The position numbers were made by a program, and so were the translations under genes. A stretch of DNA of 64,000 nucleotides from UBA8401 sp041665525 (GTDB taxonomy: Bacteria; Bacteroidota; Ignavibacteria; UBA10030; UBA8401). Shown one piece after another: positions 43,239-52,183 of this stretch (positions within the stretch are counted from its first letter, which is position 1; each line of letters starts with the position of its first letter). The notes beneath the pieces were generated by a model, which did not search any database, had not been told where the DNA came from, and saw only the letters and a list, made by a program, of their open reading frames with translations. The stretch is from contig JBAYIS010000011.1 of assembly GCA_041665525.1 (NCBI GenBank), forward strand, positions 1 to 64,000. The letters run 5' to 3'.

Positions 43239-43730
43239 ATGAAATTGCGAAAGATTGCAAAAGTTTTTCTTGTTGTGGCATCAATAGTTTTTGTCATGAT
43301 CCAATTCATTCAGCCCAATCGTGAAAATCCTTCGTCCGACGCAGTGTTATCGATGCAGTCGCAGTTGAACGTTCCATTCGACGTTGCAGCACTATTGGAA
43401 CGAGGATGCAAAGATTGTCATTCCAATAGGACGTCATGGCCTTTTTATGCCTATATTGCTCCGGCATCGTGGCTTGTCTCGTATGATGTTATGGAGGGCC
43501 GGAAACACCTGAATATGTCCGATTGGGGATTATATAAGGAGGGAAAGCAGATTCAGAAATTATCCGGTATCTATCAAGCGGTGTCCGATCGTTCCATGCC
43601 GCTGCCAAAATATATTCCATTGCATCCCGAAGCAAATTTTACCGATGCAGAGCGCCAATTATTAAGCAGGTGGGCGCAGCAACAGGCAGAAAAAATGTTA
43701 GGCGGGGAAGAAGAAGAAACGGATGAATAG
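43239..43730 (+). CDS. Haem-binding domain protein (Haem_bd family)
   Basis: A 163-residue protein with one N-terminal membrane anchor or uncleaved signal (about 5-24, KIAKVFLVVASIVFVMIQF) and a periplasmic domain with Cys57-x2-Cys60-His61 (GCKDCHSNRTSWPFYA), the single haem c motif of the Haem_bd family (PF14376). The start at MKLRKIAK was chosen because it opens the anchor; earlier frame is unrelated. These small monohaem proteins are common in Bacteroidota relatives and probably carry electrons or sense redox state. Single gene. Confidence 0.9.
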   Translation: MKLRKIAKVFLVVASIVFVMIQFIQPNRENPSSDAVLSMQSQLNVPFDVAALLERGCKDCHSNRTSWPFYAYIAPASWLVSYDVMEGRKHLNMSDWGLYKEGKQIQKLSGIYQAVSDRSMPLPKYIPLHPEANFTDAERQLLSRWAQQQAEKMLGGEEEETDE

Positions 43731-43856
43731 CACCGATTTATTAAAACCAAGTTTTTGGGGTGTGATAGACCGTACAGCATACTAAGGAAAAATCCCCGTT
43801 GTTACCGTCACACAAGCGGTGCAAACAGTCCAGGTTGTCAAAATCAGCGGAAGTGT

Positions 43857-43877
43857 ATTGATCCAGTATAGATCAAT
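43857..43877 (+). promoter_or_regulatory. Operator-like inverted repeat upstream of CsgG operon
   Basis: ATTGATC (43857-43863) and GATCAAT (43871-43877) form a perfect 7-bp dyad with a 7-base centre, 33 bases before the first ATG of the five-gene operon. Spacing suits a dimeric repressor; nothing else supports it. Confidence 0.3.
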
Positions 43878-43909
43878 TATTGCTCTGTACGTCCACCGTG
43901 GAGAGAGTT

Positions 43910-45346
43910 ATGAATAATTCAAATCGTTATTTAATGGTTACGGTAATAATTGCCGTATTCATTTCAACTTCTTGTGGTCCGAATCTGGCGCAGATCACTA
44001 ATAATCTGATTGCTGAAGGACGGAATGATGAAGCAATCGCCCGCATGAATCGTGCGCTCATCGAAAATCCGGATGCTACGGAATATAAACGTTTGATGGG
44101 TATCGCGCTCTATAATAAGAAATTCTATTCCGAGTGTGTCTCTATCTTCCAGCAAGTCTTAGCCGATGATGAAGAGGATGATCAGTCTGCATATTATCTG
44201 GCCGCTTCCTACGAAGGGTTGCGGGATTATAATAAAGCCATCCAATACTACCGATTGTATAATGAACTGACTTTCTTTGGGCAATATAAGGATGTCGTGG
44301 AAGCGAGAATTAAGCTTCTCTATCGTCAACAAATTGAAGCAGAAGCTCAGCGTGCATTGATGATGGAACAGCAGCTTGATGTTGCGAAAGTACCCAATAA
44401 TACGATTGCGATTCTCTATTTTGAAAATAAGGGACAAAAAACAGAGCTCAATCCTCTCCAAAAAGGTCTGGCGGAAATGGTCATTACGGATCTGGCAAAA
44501 GTTAAATCATTAAAAGTGGTTGAGCGGATCCGGCTGCAGGAAATGATGCAGGAAATGAATCTGGGAGAATCAGACCTTGTGGATCAACGGACTGCTCCGC
44601 GGCTGGGAAAACTTCTCGGCGCTTACCGATTGGTAAAAGGTTCATTTTTTGAACTAACCAATAATAAATTGAACATCGATGCATTCGTTGCTCGCACGCG
44701 GACCGGAGAACTGGATGCCACAGCGAATATCACCGGGAGTATGCAGGGATTCTTCAGAATGGAGAAGGACCTCGTCTTTAAGATCCTTGGCGAATTAAAG
44801 ATCACATTGACGGATGAAGAGCGCGAAGCAATTCTGGAATTACCGACGGAAAACTTCTTCGCTTTCCTTCAGTACTCGCGCGGTCTGGACTATGAGGATA
44901 GAGGATTGTATACACAGGCTTTCGAAGCGTACACACAGGCAGCATCGAGCGATCCAAACTATACTCAAGCAAAGACCAGTGCATCATCTGCAAAAAAAGT
45001 AGAACAACTTGTCGGTACAACATCCGAAACACCATCCGGTGAGAAACAAGCATCGGATAAGACAACACAAAGTACATCGTCCAGTAAATCTTCCGGTGGA
45101 AAAGGAACGGGACCAGCTGCTTCACCACCTCCGCCTCCGCCGCCGCCAACAACAAGTGGAGGGAGTGGAGGAGGAACACCGGGTGGTGGAACAGGTTTTG
45201 GAAGCCCTGCAGATCTTGTGAACAATAGAGCAAATTCATCGAGCAACAATATTAACAATACAACAATACCAGGTACGGGGTCCAGCAATACCCCGCAAAA
45301 CACGGTGATTACACCGTTAGCAGAACCGCCCAAACCTCCGAATTAA
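43910..45346 (+). CDS. TPR and CsgG-like domain lipoprotein
   Basis: A 478-residue lipoprotein, first gene of a five-gene operon. GGAGAG precedes the ATG. A signal peptide ends in the lipobox ISTSC (Cys22). Residues about 35-150 are TPR-like (NLIAEGRNDEAIARMNRAL; SAYYLAASYEGLRDYNKAIQYY). About 160-300 is a CsgG/LpoB-like domain: TIAILYFENKG, LNPLQKGLAEMVITDL, SLKVVERIRLQEMMQEMN, RLGKLLGAYRLVKGSF. Another TPR (FLQYSRGLDYEDRGLYTQAF) follows, then ~110 residues of low-complexity Ser/Gly/Pro/Asn-rich sequence including a run of eight Pro. The CsgG core is paralogous to that encoded at 51394-52158. Likely anchored in the outer membrane; it may form a pore or a scaffold. The next gene is seven bases away. 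Confidence 0.82.
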   Translation: MNNSNRYLMVTVIIAVFISTSCGPNLAQITNNLIAEGRNDEAIARMNRALIENPDATEYKRLMGIALYNKKFYSECVSIFQQVLADDEEDDQSAYYLAASYEGLRDYNKAIQYYRLYNELTFFGQYKDVVEARIKLLYRQQIEAEAQRALMMEQQLDVAKVPNNTIAILYFENKGQKTELNPLQKGLAEMVITDLAKVKSLKVVERIRLQEMMQEMNLGESDLVDQRTAPRLGKLLGAYRLVKGSFFELTNNKLNIDAFVARTRTGELDATANITGSMQGFFRMEKDLVFKILGELKITLTDEEREAILELPTENFFAFLQYSRGLDYEDRGLYTQAFEAYTQAASSDPNYTQAKTSASSAKKVEQLVGTTSETPSGEKQASDKTTQSTSSSKSSGGKGTGPAASPPPPPPPPTTSGGSGGGTPGGGTGFGSPADLVNNRANSSSNNINNTTIPGTGSSNTPQNTVITPLAEPPKPPN

Positions 45347-45353
45347 GAACGCC

Positions 45354-48300
45354 ATGAGATTTATCTTTTTATTGAGTTTGTTGTTGAGTGTAATGCTGAC
45401 AGCGCAAAATCCCGTTGTTACATCATTAGGACCGGATGGTGGAGTGATTTCTGTCCTGAATGGTTCACTGACGGATGATGTTGTCCTTGCTGTTGAAAAA
45501 GGTTATGGTTTACTGCGCTCGACGGATGGAGGTGGATCGTGGAGTAAAGTGACCAACGCATCGCTTCAGATCCAAGGATTAGAAATCCGCGATATCGTTT
45601 TTCATCCTTCCAATTCCAGTGAAATATTACTTGCCACATCGTCCGGCTTATTTCAGAGCACAGACAAAGGAATCACTTTTTCTCAGGTAACGTCATTCCC
45701 ATCTCCGCAAAATTCCGTTCATTATTCTCCAGCTGATCCTTCCATTATTTTCGGGACAGATGTGAACGGCGTCTTGAAATCAACAGATGGGGGAACAACA
45801 TGGCAGCCGTTAAAGGACAATCAATATTTCGGGAACCGGTATGTTAATCGGATCGCCGTACATCCTGCCGATACTGGAAATAGTATTCGTCTGCTTGTTT
45901 CCACAGGATTTGACGATTCGCTGGCGCTCTTTTTTTCGAGCAACAGCGGTGCCACATGGAGACCTTTCAACAAAGGTTTGCCGGCCGGCGAGGCGCGGAA
46001 GGTCTATCAAGTGGAGATCGATTCCACAGGCATTGGCAAAAAGAATTTCAGGGCGGTGATTGGAACGGCAAGCGGCATCTATGGTGCTCAGACCGATTTT
46101 TTTGATACTGCGTGGACGTCGCTCAGCAATAATACCTCCGCAGCTTCTGGTGTAATAACCGGAGGGACTCTGGTGTATGATAAATTGGATACAACAGCTG
46201 CACTGAATGATCAGCACAAATTTTCCTTTTATTACACCTCCAATGCATCGGATTATAATGGAACCCCGCGGCCGTTTTCAACAAATAACGGTGTGTTCAA
46301 AATCGGTTCAAAATACAACTCCATCCTGCCTATCAGCATTTTTGAACCACCGCCGGTGAATAGAGTATTCTCTGAACTCGGAGATATCATCTCGCTGTTT
46401 ATTCCATACCGAAAAAGTAAAGCGAAGATCTATCTTGGAACAACGAATGGCATCTATATAAGCACCGATGATGGTGCAACATGGAAACAAAAGAATATCG
46501 GAATCAGACATACAACTATCCGCAATGTCGTGTCGGTGCCGTCGCTCGTCGGTACTCCGCTATTGTTTGCAGGTATTTTCGGCGGCGGTGTAATTAAGTC
46601 TACAAATCTCGGCGTCACTTGGACTCCTTCAAATGTGGGACTCACATCTGCCTATGTCACTTCGCTTGCGACAGATGAAGAGGGAAAGATACTGTATGCT
46701 GGTTCGTCCTATACACTCTTTCGTTCGACCAATCGCGGATTGTCCTGGAGCGAATTGTTTAAAGTAGATTCGACTGTTGTCCTGCATAAAAATAGATTCA
46801 GTAACAGGGAGAATGAAATCACAGTACGGGTCTCCCCGCTCAATAGTTCACTCCTCTTGTTTAACAGTCAGGCACTCGGCCTCCGTCTATCCACGGACGG
46901 CGGCGGGACATGGATGCCTGTAACGTATCCACCGGCAAATGATACCGTCAGCATCCCAGAAAATATCGAATTCGATCCTGTTGACACCTCAACAATCTAT
47001 TATGCCGGATATGGAATCTTTCGCTCAACGAACCTAGGAGGGACATGGAATTCGATTACATCCAATCTGCCGCTGAAAGCATTCAATCCCGTAACTCAGA
47101 CGACCTCGAATATCGCGGCGTTGAGTCCTACGGTCAATCCCGGTAATACCAAAGAGATATTTCTTTCTACGACATATTATGATGAAAAAGGATTCCCATT
47201 CCGGCTTTTCAAAACAACCAATGGCGGAACCAGCTGGGATTCCCTCGCATATCCTATCGCGTCGTATGATGTTATCTTTGACAGGTTCGATCCAAAGCGG
47301 ATACTTGCAAGCGGACCCGGTGGAATTTTTGGTTCGCCGGATGGCGGTCTTAACTGGAAACGGTTTACTGATTCACTTTCCGTTATCCAATATTTTCTCT
47401 TAGGGCATCAGTTTGCAAACACGAACGTTGTCTATGCCGGAAGCGATCAGGGTGTCTACAAAATCGAAATGATGGACTATTCGGATCTTTCGTTTGATAC
47501 TCTCTTCTATGATTTTGGAAGTATTATTACCGGAAGAGATTCCGTACGAAATATCCTTTTCCGGAATAGTGCAGGGAAGAGGAGTGTCGTTCTGCAGTAT
47601 ACCGGTCTCACTGATACCACTACCTTTTCCTATACAGGTCAAAAAGAATTTGAAATAGCAATCGGCGGTCAAGTTTCCGTACCGATCGTCTTTCGCCCGA
47701 AAGTATTCGGTGAGAAAAATGCTGTATTGAAATTTAAAACAAGCGATCCCGACTATCCGGAACTATCAATCCTGTTACGAGGACATGGATATAGCGTGTA
47801 TCCATTCGAAAGATTCTCTTTTGAGTGCGGTTCGGTCGCTGTCGGAAAAGATACGCTGCTGTCTATCGCAATCCCAAATCAAAGCAGGAATAAAATCATT
47901 GTTACACTCCTGGAGAATGCCGATACGGTGAACTTTGCTATAATGAGCAATCCCGTACTATCCATCGATACCGGCTCTACCGGAGCAATAGCGATACGGT
48001 TTCAGCCAAAAAGTTCAGGCGACAAGAAAACAATTGTTCGATTCTCCACGTCCGATTCGCGGTTTCCGATTGTTCAGTTAACGTTTACCGGTTCGGGAAT
48101 TGCAAAGAATTACCTGACACGAAAAATTGTGATCGATACCTCCTTTGGTATTTTCATTGATGATAGTGTCCTGGTCTCTGTCCAGTATGGATTACTGAGA
48201 GCGTCTCTGTCGAAAGCAAATCTTAGCGTGGTTGTTCAAAAACCGTTTTACTATTCAACGAATAACTCCGTTGCTATCATTCAACCGCAGCAGCCGATCG

Positions 48301-50159
48301 TAGATGCTCGGAAGGATTCACTGCTACAGTTCGTGGCCGGCGGCGGCACGCTTGTACTTTTGGCAGATCACCGCAATTCTGCGGCAACCATCTTCAATGA
48401 TTTTCTGGGAGATACGGCATGGACCGTGAAATTCGGAGCAAAGACAGGTATTCGATTTTCGTCGTCCATGCTGATCGATTCAACGAATGCGCACGAGGGC
48501 ATAGACGGACTGATAGTTGCATTGCCTGTCCGGAAGGACAAATACACTCTTCGGGCGGATAGTGTGGTATTCAATTATTGCAGCAGTCTTATGGTAGATA
48601 CCATGCTTCAAAATGTTGCCTCATTATTTTCAACATTCTCCAACTCGCTCTACTCAAAAAATATCGCCGGTATCGTCTCAAAAGTTTCGCAACCTGCCGT
48701 TGTATCAGCGGTCTCGGAGATCGGGAAGGGGAGGATTATCGCCATCGCCGGTCCTGATGTTTGGCAAAATGGTGTGCCTGGAGATACAACACGGCCGTAC
48801 GGAATATTCGGCGGAAAGAATCTGCAATTCGCATTAAATGTGTTCGGTTCTATTGAGAATATCCTTGCACAGTTACGTGAAACAATTGAAGAACGATATG
48901 AGCTGATCAGCATACCATATACTTTTCAGGATTCTTCGATCTTGGCGCTATTCAGGGATCTGGGAGATTATAATAGTTATCTCTGGAGGATGTTCGGGAA
49001 ATATTCCAGGAAGGACGGCTATAAGGAATTTCCGAAGGACTTCACGCGCATCGTTCGAGGTGAGGGGTATTGGCTGATCACAAAAGAGAAGAAAAAGGTG
49101 AGTCTGGGTTCAACAAGTATTTCCGGCAACGAAGAGGATTTTGAGATCAAGGTCAATCCGGGATATACAATGATCGGTAATCCTTTTCCTTACAGGGTCA
49201 GCTGGAAGAATTCGGCGAGGGAAGACAGTGTCGAAAAGGTACTCTGGTCATATAACAGCGGTGTCTATGATACTACTTCTACGGTGATGGAGCCGTTTAA
49301 AGGATATTGGGTATTCAACCGCGGAAGCAGACCGAAGATCATTCGCATCAATTCAACTCCGGTAACGACAACAGAATCTATCCCCAAAAAAGGATTTGGT
49401 TTTGTATCGCAGTTTCCATCAGAATGGAAAATGCAAGTATCGCTCTCTTCAAAAGAGAAATCCGATCCTTTGAATTTCATCGGTGTTTTGAAAACGGCTA
49501 AAGACGGATGGGATGATGATGATTTTGTGAAACCACCTGTCTCACCGTCGGATTATGTTTCATTGTCCTTTAAAAACATGAATGAGAACCTTTCTGCGGA
49601 TTACAGGACGATAAATAATGAAGGACAATCCTGGGACTTTACCGCTATATCCAGCAAGCCCAATGAGCCGATGCATATAAAAACTGAACTCGGCGGAGAT
49701 TTCCCGCCTCATTTTCAATTTTTCCTGCTGGACCTGAAAAGTGAACGGATGTATAACTTAAAGAGCCTTACTGAATATGATTTTGTCCTGCAAAAGAACG
49801 AAAATAGCCGTCAATTCCGTATTGTTGCCGGGACTGACAAATTTTTGGAGAAAAACTCGAATGGAATCCCAGTGATTCCGGTGGAATATTCATTGTCTCA
49901 AAACTTCCCCAATCCATTTAATCCGGAAACGACCATAAAATACTCCATTTCCAATAGTTCCAACGTAACACTTGAAATTTTCAATATTTTGGGGCAAAAA
50001 GTACGAACATTGGTGAATAAATATCAAGGAATTGGTTCATACTCAATTACGTGGAATGGGAAAGATAATAATGGAATCTTGGTTGCTAGTGGTATATATT
50101 ACTACCAAATTCATGCAAATAATTTCAGGTCTGTGAAAAAGATGACCTTTATCAAATAA
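45354..50159 (+). CDS. Giant T9SS-sorted surface protein with propeller and HYDIN-like domains
   Basis: A 1601-residue secreted protein. Signal peptide about 1-18 (ends TAQ). Residues about 20-710 contain Asp-box/BNR propeller repeats (RSTDGGGSWSKV; QSTDKGITFSQV; KSTDGGTTWQPL; ISTDDGATWKQK; RSTNRGLSWSEL) of the sortilin/YCF48 kind. About 715-925 has two choice-of-anchor/HYDIN-ASPM-type Ig domains (LFYDFGSIITGRDSVRNILF; FECGSVAVGKDTLLSIAI). About 930-1190 resembles the GATase1-like DUF4350 fold (LLQFVAGGGTLVLLADHRN; IGKGRIIAIAGPD). A beta-rich region precedes a C-terminal type A T9SS sorting domain (SQNFPNPFNPETTIKYSI; FNILGQKV; VASGIYYYQI). It is probably displayed on the surface; the propellers suggest protein or glycan binding. 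Confidence 0.87.
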   Translation: MRFIFLLSLLLSVMLTAQNPVVTSLGPDGGVISVLNGSLTDDVVLAVEKGYGLLRSTDGGGSWSKVTNASLQIQGLEIRDIVFHPSNSSEILLATSSGLFQSTDKGITFSQVTSFPSPQNSVHYSPADPSIIFGTDVNGVLKSTDGGTTWQPLKDNQYFGNRYVNRIAVHPADTGNSIRLLVSTGFDDSLALFFSSNSGATWRPFNKGLPAGEARKVYQVEIDSTGIGKKNFRAVIGTASGIYGAQTDFFDTAWTSLSNNTSAASGVITGGTLVYDKLDTTAALNDQHKFSFYYTSNASDYNGTPRPFSTNNGVFKIGSKYNSILPISIFEPPPVNRVFSELGDIISLFIPYRKSKAKIYLGTTNGIYISTDDGATWKQKNIGIRHTTIRNVVSVPSLVGTPLLFAGIFGGGVIKSTNLGVTWTPSNVGLTSAYVTSLATDEEGKILYAGSSYTLFRSTNRGLSWSELFKVDSTVVLHKNRFSNRENEITVRVSPLNSSLLLFNSQALGLRLSTDGGGTWMPVTYPPANDTVSIPENIEFDPVDTSTIYYAGYGIFRSTNLGGTWNSITSNLPLKAFNPVTQTTSNIAALSPTVNPGNTKEIFLSTTYYDEKGFPFRLFKTTNGGTSWDSLAYPIASYDVIFDRFDPKRILASGPGGIFGSPDGGLNWKRFTDSLSVIQYFLLGHQFANTNVVYAGSDQGVYKIEMMDYSDLSFDTLFYDFGSIITGRDSVRNILFRNSAGKRSVVLQYTGLTDTTTFSYTGQKEFEIAIGGQVSVPIVFRPKVFGEKNAVLKFKTSDPDYPELSILLRGHGYSVYPFERFSFECGSVAVGKDTLLSIAIPNQSRNKIIVTLLENADTVNFAIMSNPVLSIDTGSTGAIAIRFQPKSSGDKKTIVRFSTSDSRFPIVQLTFTGSGIAKNYLTRKIVIDTSFGIFIDDSVLVSVQYGLLRASLSKANLSVVVQKPFYYSTNNSVAIIQPQQPIVDARKDSLLQFVAGGGTLVLLADHRNSAATIFNDFLGDTAWTVKFGAKTGIRFSSSMLIDSTNAHEGIDGLIVALPVRKDKYTLRADSVVFNYCSSLMVDTMLQNVASLFSTFSNSLYSKNIAGIVSKVSQPAVVSAVSEIGKGRIIAIAGPDVWQNGVPGDTTRPYGIFGGKNLQFALNVFGSIENILAQLRETIEERYELISIPYTFQDSSILALFRDLGDYNSYLWRMFGKYSRKDGYKEFPKDFTRIVRGEGYWLITKEKKKVSLGSTSISGNEEDFEIKVNPGYTMIGNPFPYRVSWKNSAREDSVEKVLWSYNSGVYDTTSTVMEPFKGYWVFNRGSRPKIIRINSTPVTTTESIPKKGFGFVSQFPSEWKMQVSLSSKEKSDPLNFIGVLKTAKDGWDDDDFVKPPVSPSDYVSLSFKNMNENLSADYRTINNEGQSWDFTAISSKPNEPMHIKTELGGDFPPHFQFFLLDLKSERMYNLKSLTEYDFVLQKNENSRQFRIVAGTDKFLEKNSNGIPVIPVEYSLSQNFPNPFNPETTIKYSISNSSNVTLEIFNILGQKVRTLVNKYQGIGSYSITWNGKDNNGILVASGIYYYQIHANNFRSVKKMTFIK

Positions 50160-50171
50160 TCTTAAATTGTG

Positions 50172-51347
50172 ATGATAAATACATCTTTCAAACTCTACTA
50201 TCTTCATATTTCAGCCGCATTGGTGATGCTGCCAATAATGTTCTTTGAAACAGTATCGGCACAAATCGAACATGGATCAGATAAATCGATTTTTCGCGGT
50301 GCTGCAGGCATTACTGTTGGAGGGATGCAACAACAATGGGTCCTAAAAGACTCAACGGGGAAGGAATTTGGTACACTAGTTCAGCAGTCTGCCCCTGTCG
50401 CTGTCTCCATTCCTCTCGCAAATCGTTTATTGTTATCGGTGTCAAATTCCGGAGCAATATCAAAGTTCGATACATCCAGCTCATCGAATATAGTTGATAC
50501 AAGGGTCACCATGTCCTATGTTTTTCCCGGTGAGAAGTTTTGGCTGACCGGCAGCATTAGTTTTCCCACAGGGAAGACAGAACTTGACGCATCCGAGTTG
50601 CAATTAACAAATTTATTAGGTCAAACAGCATTTGGCTATAAAGTGCCGATGTTCGGTCAAGGAACTACTGGGAATTTCTCCCTGGTATATGCAGGAACAT
50701 TAACAAGAAGAATGGTGCTTGGAGTTGGTCTGTCCTATTTTTACAAAGGTCCCTTCAAGCCGCTCAAAGGAGCCACGGTGGAATATAATGCCGGAGATGA
50801 GATCTCCTTAAACGTCGGTTATGATTATATCACTTTTGGCAAGAGTGCGAGGTTTTCGATCGATGTGACATCCACCTATTTTTTTCAGGATGAAGTGTCC
50901 GGTGTCGGTCCGGTATTCGAATCAGGCCCAAGAACTATTGCGACACTTTTATACAATTTAAAAACCGAAAGTGTGAATCATGGTGTTATGCTTCGCGCTC
51001 GGTATCGTTTACCGAATAATTTTATCAGCAGCGGACAGGAATATGACGCATCCCTGCAGTTGGAAGGTCAATATAGTATTGGAACTCAGTTGAGTGAAAA
51101 GATCTATGCTTCTCTGATTGGAGAAGGAAAGTATTATACTCCGGACCAGATCCCGTCAGGGATAACGTATATTGAAACCGGTGAAGCTCAAATTGGTGCT
51201 GCCGGGGCGGATTTTGTGCTGTTGTTCTGGGAATCGGTTATGCCAACCATGGGTGTGCGTTACGCAATGGGTTCGGTAACGATCTCCGGCGCAACCTATG
51301 ACGTCAATGGATTGGAGGCGAACGTCGGCCTCAAATTTTCATTTTGA
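50172..51347 (+). CDS. Outer-membrane beta-barrel protein
   Basis: A 391-residue protein with a signal peptide (about 1-30, ending TVSAQ) and a mature chain made of alternating amphipathic strands with turn-rich loops, ending in GLKFSF; the terminal Phe is the usual BAM recognition residue. Segments such as VTMSYVFPGEKFWLTGSISFP and VVLGVGLSYFYKG-type hairpins fit a 12- to 16-strand barrel. A GTG one codon earlier is an alternative start. It lies 12 bases after the giant T9SS gene, so co-transcription is near certain, and it could be the membrane partner of that surface protein. No transporter family was recognised. Confidence 0.8.
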   Translation: MINTSFKLYYLHISAALVMLPIMFFETVSAQIEHGSDKSIFRGAAGITVGGMQQQWVLKDSTGKEFGTLVQQSAPVAVSIPLANRLLLSVSNSGAISKFDTSSSSNIVDTRVTMSYVFPGEKFWLTGSISFPTGKTELDASELQLTNLLGQTAFGYKVPMFGQGTTGNFSLVYAGTLTRRMVLGVGLSYFYKGPFKPLKGATVEYNAGDEISLNVGYDYITFGKSARFSIDVTSTYFFQDEVSGVGPVFESGPRTIATLLYNLKTESVNHGVMLRARYRLPNNFISSGQEYDASLQLEGQYSIGTQLSEKIYASLIGEGKYYTPDQIPSGITYIETGEAQIGAAGADFVLLFWESVMPTMGVRYAMGSVTISGATYDVNGLEANVGLKFSF

Positions 51348-51393
51348 AGAATTGTAATCACTTATCATTTACTTATACTGGAAGGAAATCAGT

Positions 51394-52158
51394 ATGAAAC
51401 AAAAACAGGTACTCTTTGGTTTGCTTGCGCTCTGTTCATTCATGGTGAACAGTGTTTTTTTCGTTCAGCATGCGCTGGCAGGCGATCCAAAAACGATCGC
51501 AGTATTGTATTTCGAAAACAATAGTGTCGTCGATAAGGACAAACTGGATCCGCTGAAAAAGGGACTGGCCGATATGATGATCACGGAAATGACGAAGATC
51601 AAAGGGATTAAAGTGGTGGAACGTCAACGCATACAATCCATCATCGAGGAATTAAACCTGAATGAAACCGATATGGTGGACAAGACCACGACGCAGAAAA
51701 TGGGAAAATTGCTCGGCGCTAAAGTGATGCTGTTTGGCGGATTCTCAAACCTGTTCAACGACAAACTCCGTATTGATGTCCGCATTGTGCGGACTGAAAC
51801 AGGCGAAACGCTGAAAGCGGAAGAGGAAACAGGCGAACTGGATGAATTCCTGACTATGTTGCAGTCGCTGGTGAAGAAGATCGCAGCCGACCTGGAAGTG
51901 AAGATGACGTCGGAGGACGAAGACAGACTGGAAGCGTCGAAAGACGGTAATTTTGATGGCTACGTGACCTATGCTCAGGCTTTGAATTACGAGGACCAGG
52001 GAAAGAAATTGGAGAAACAAGGAAAGAAGACAGATGCAAAATCGGCGTATGAGAGCGCTAAGTCCATGTATCAAAAAGCATGGGATGAGTCCGAAGGATA
52101 TGAACCGGCCAAACAGAAAGTGGAAGAGATGGCGTCGTTAATTTCGAAATTGAAATAA
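51394..52158 (+). CDS. CsgG-like periplasmic protein
   Basis: A 254-residue exported protein: a signal peptide ending HALAG, then a CsgG/FlgO/LpoB-like domain (TIAVLYFENNS; LDPLKKGLADMMITEM; GIKVVERQRIQSIIEELNL; KMGKLLGAKVMLFGGF; RIDVRIVRTETGE) and a helical C-terminal TPR-like region (YVTYAQALNYEDQGKKLEKQ). Unlike its paralogue at 43910 it lacks a lipobox and the low-complexity tail. CsgG family members form outer-membrane secretion pores or activate cell-wall synthases. A GGAAGG site precedes the ATG. Fourth gene of the operon. Confidence 0.85.
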   Translation: MKQKQVLFGLLALCSFMVNSVFFVQHALAGDPKTIAVLYFENNSVVDKDKLDPLKKGLADMMITEMTKIKGIKVVERQRIQSIIEELNLNETDMVDKTTTQKMGKLLGAKVMLFGGFSNLFNDKLRIDVRIVRTETGETLKAEEETGELDEFLTMLQSLVKKIAADLEVKMTSEDEDRLEASKDGNFDGYVTYAQALNYEDQGKKLEKQGKKTDAKSAYESAKSMYQKAWDESEGYEPAKQKVEEMASLISKLK

Positions 52159-52183
52159 TTAATCATCATTCAGGAGAAGAACA

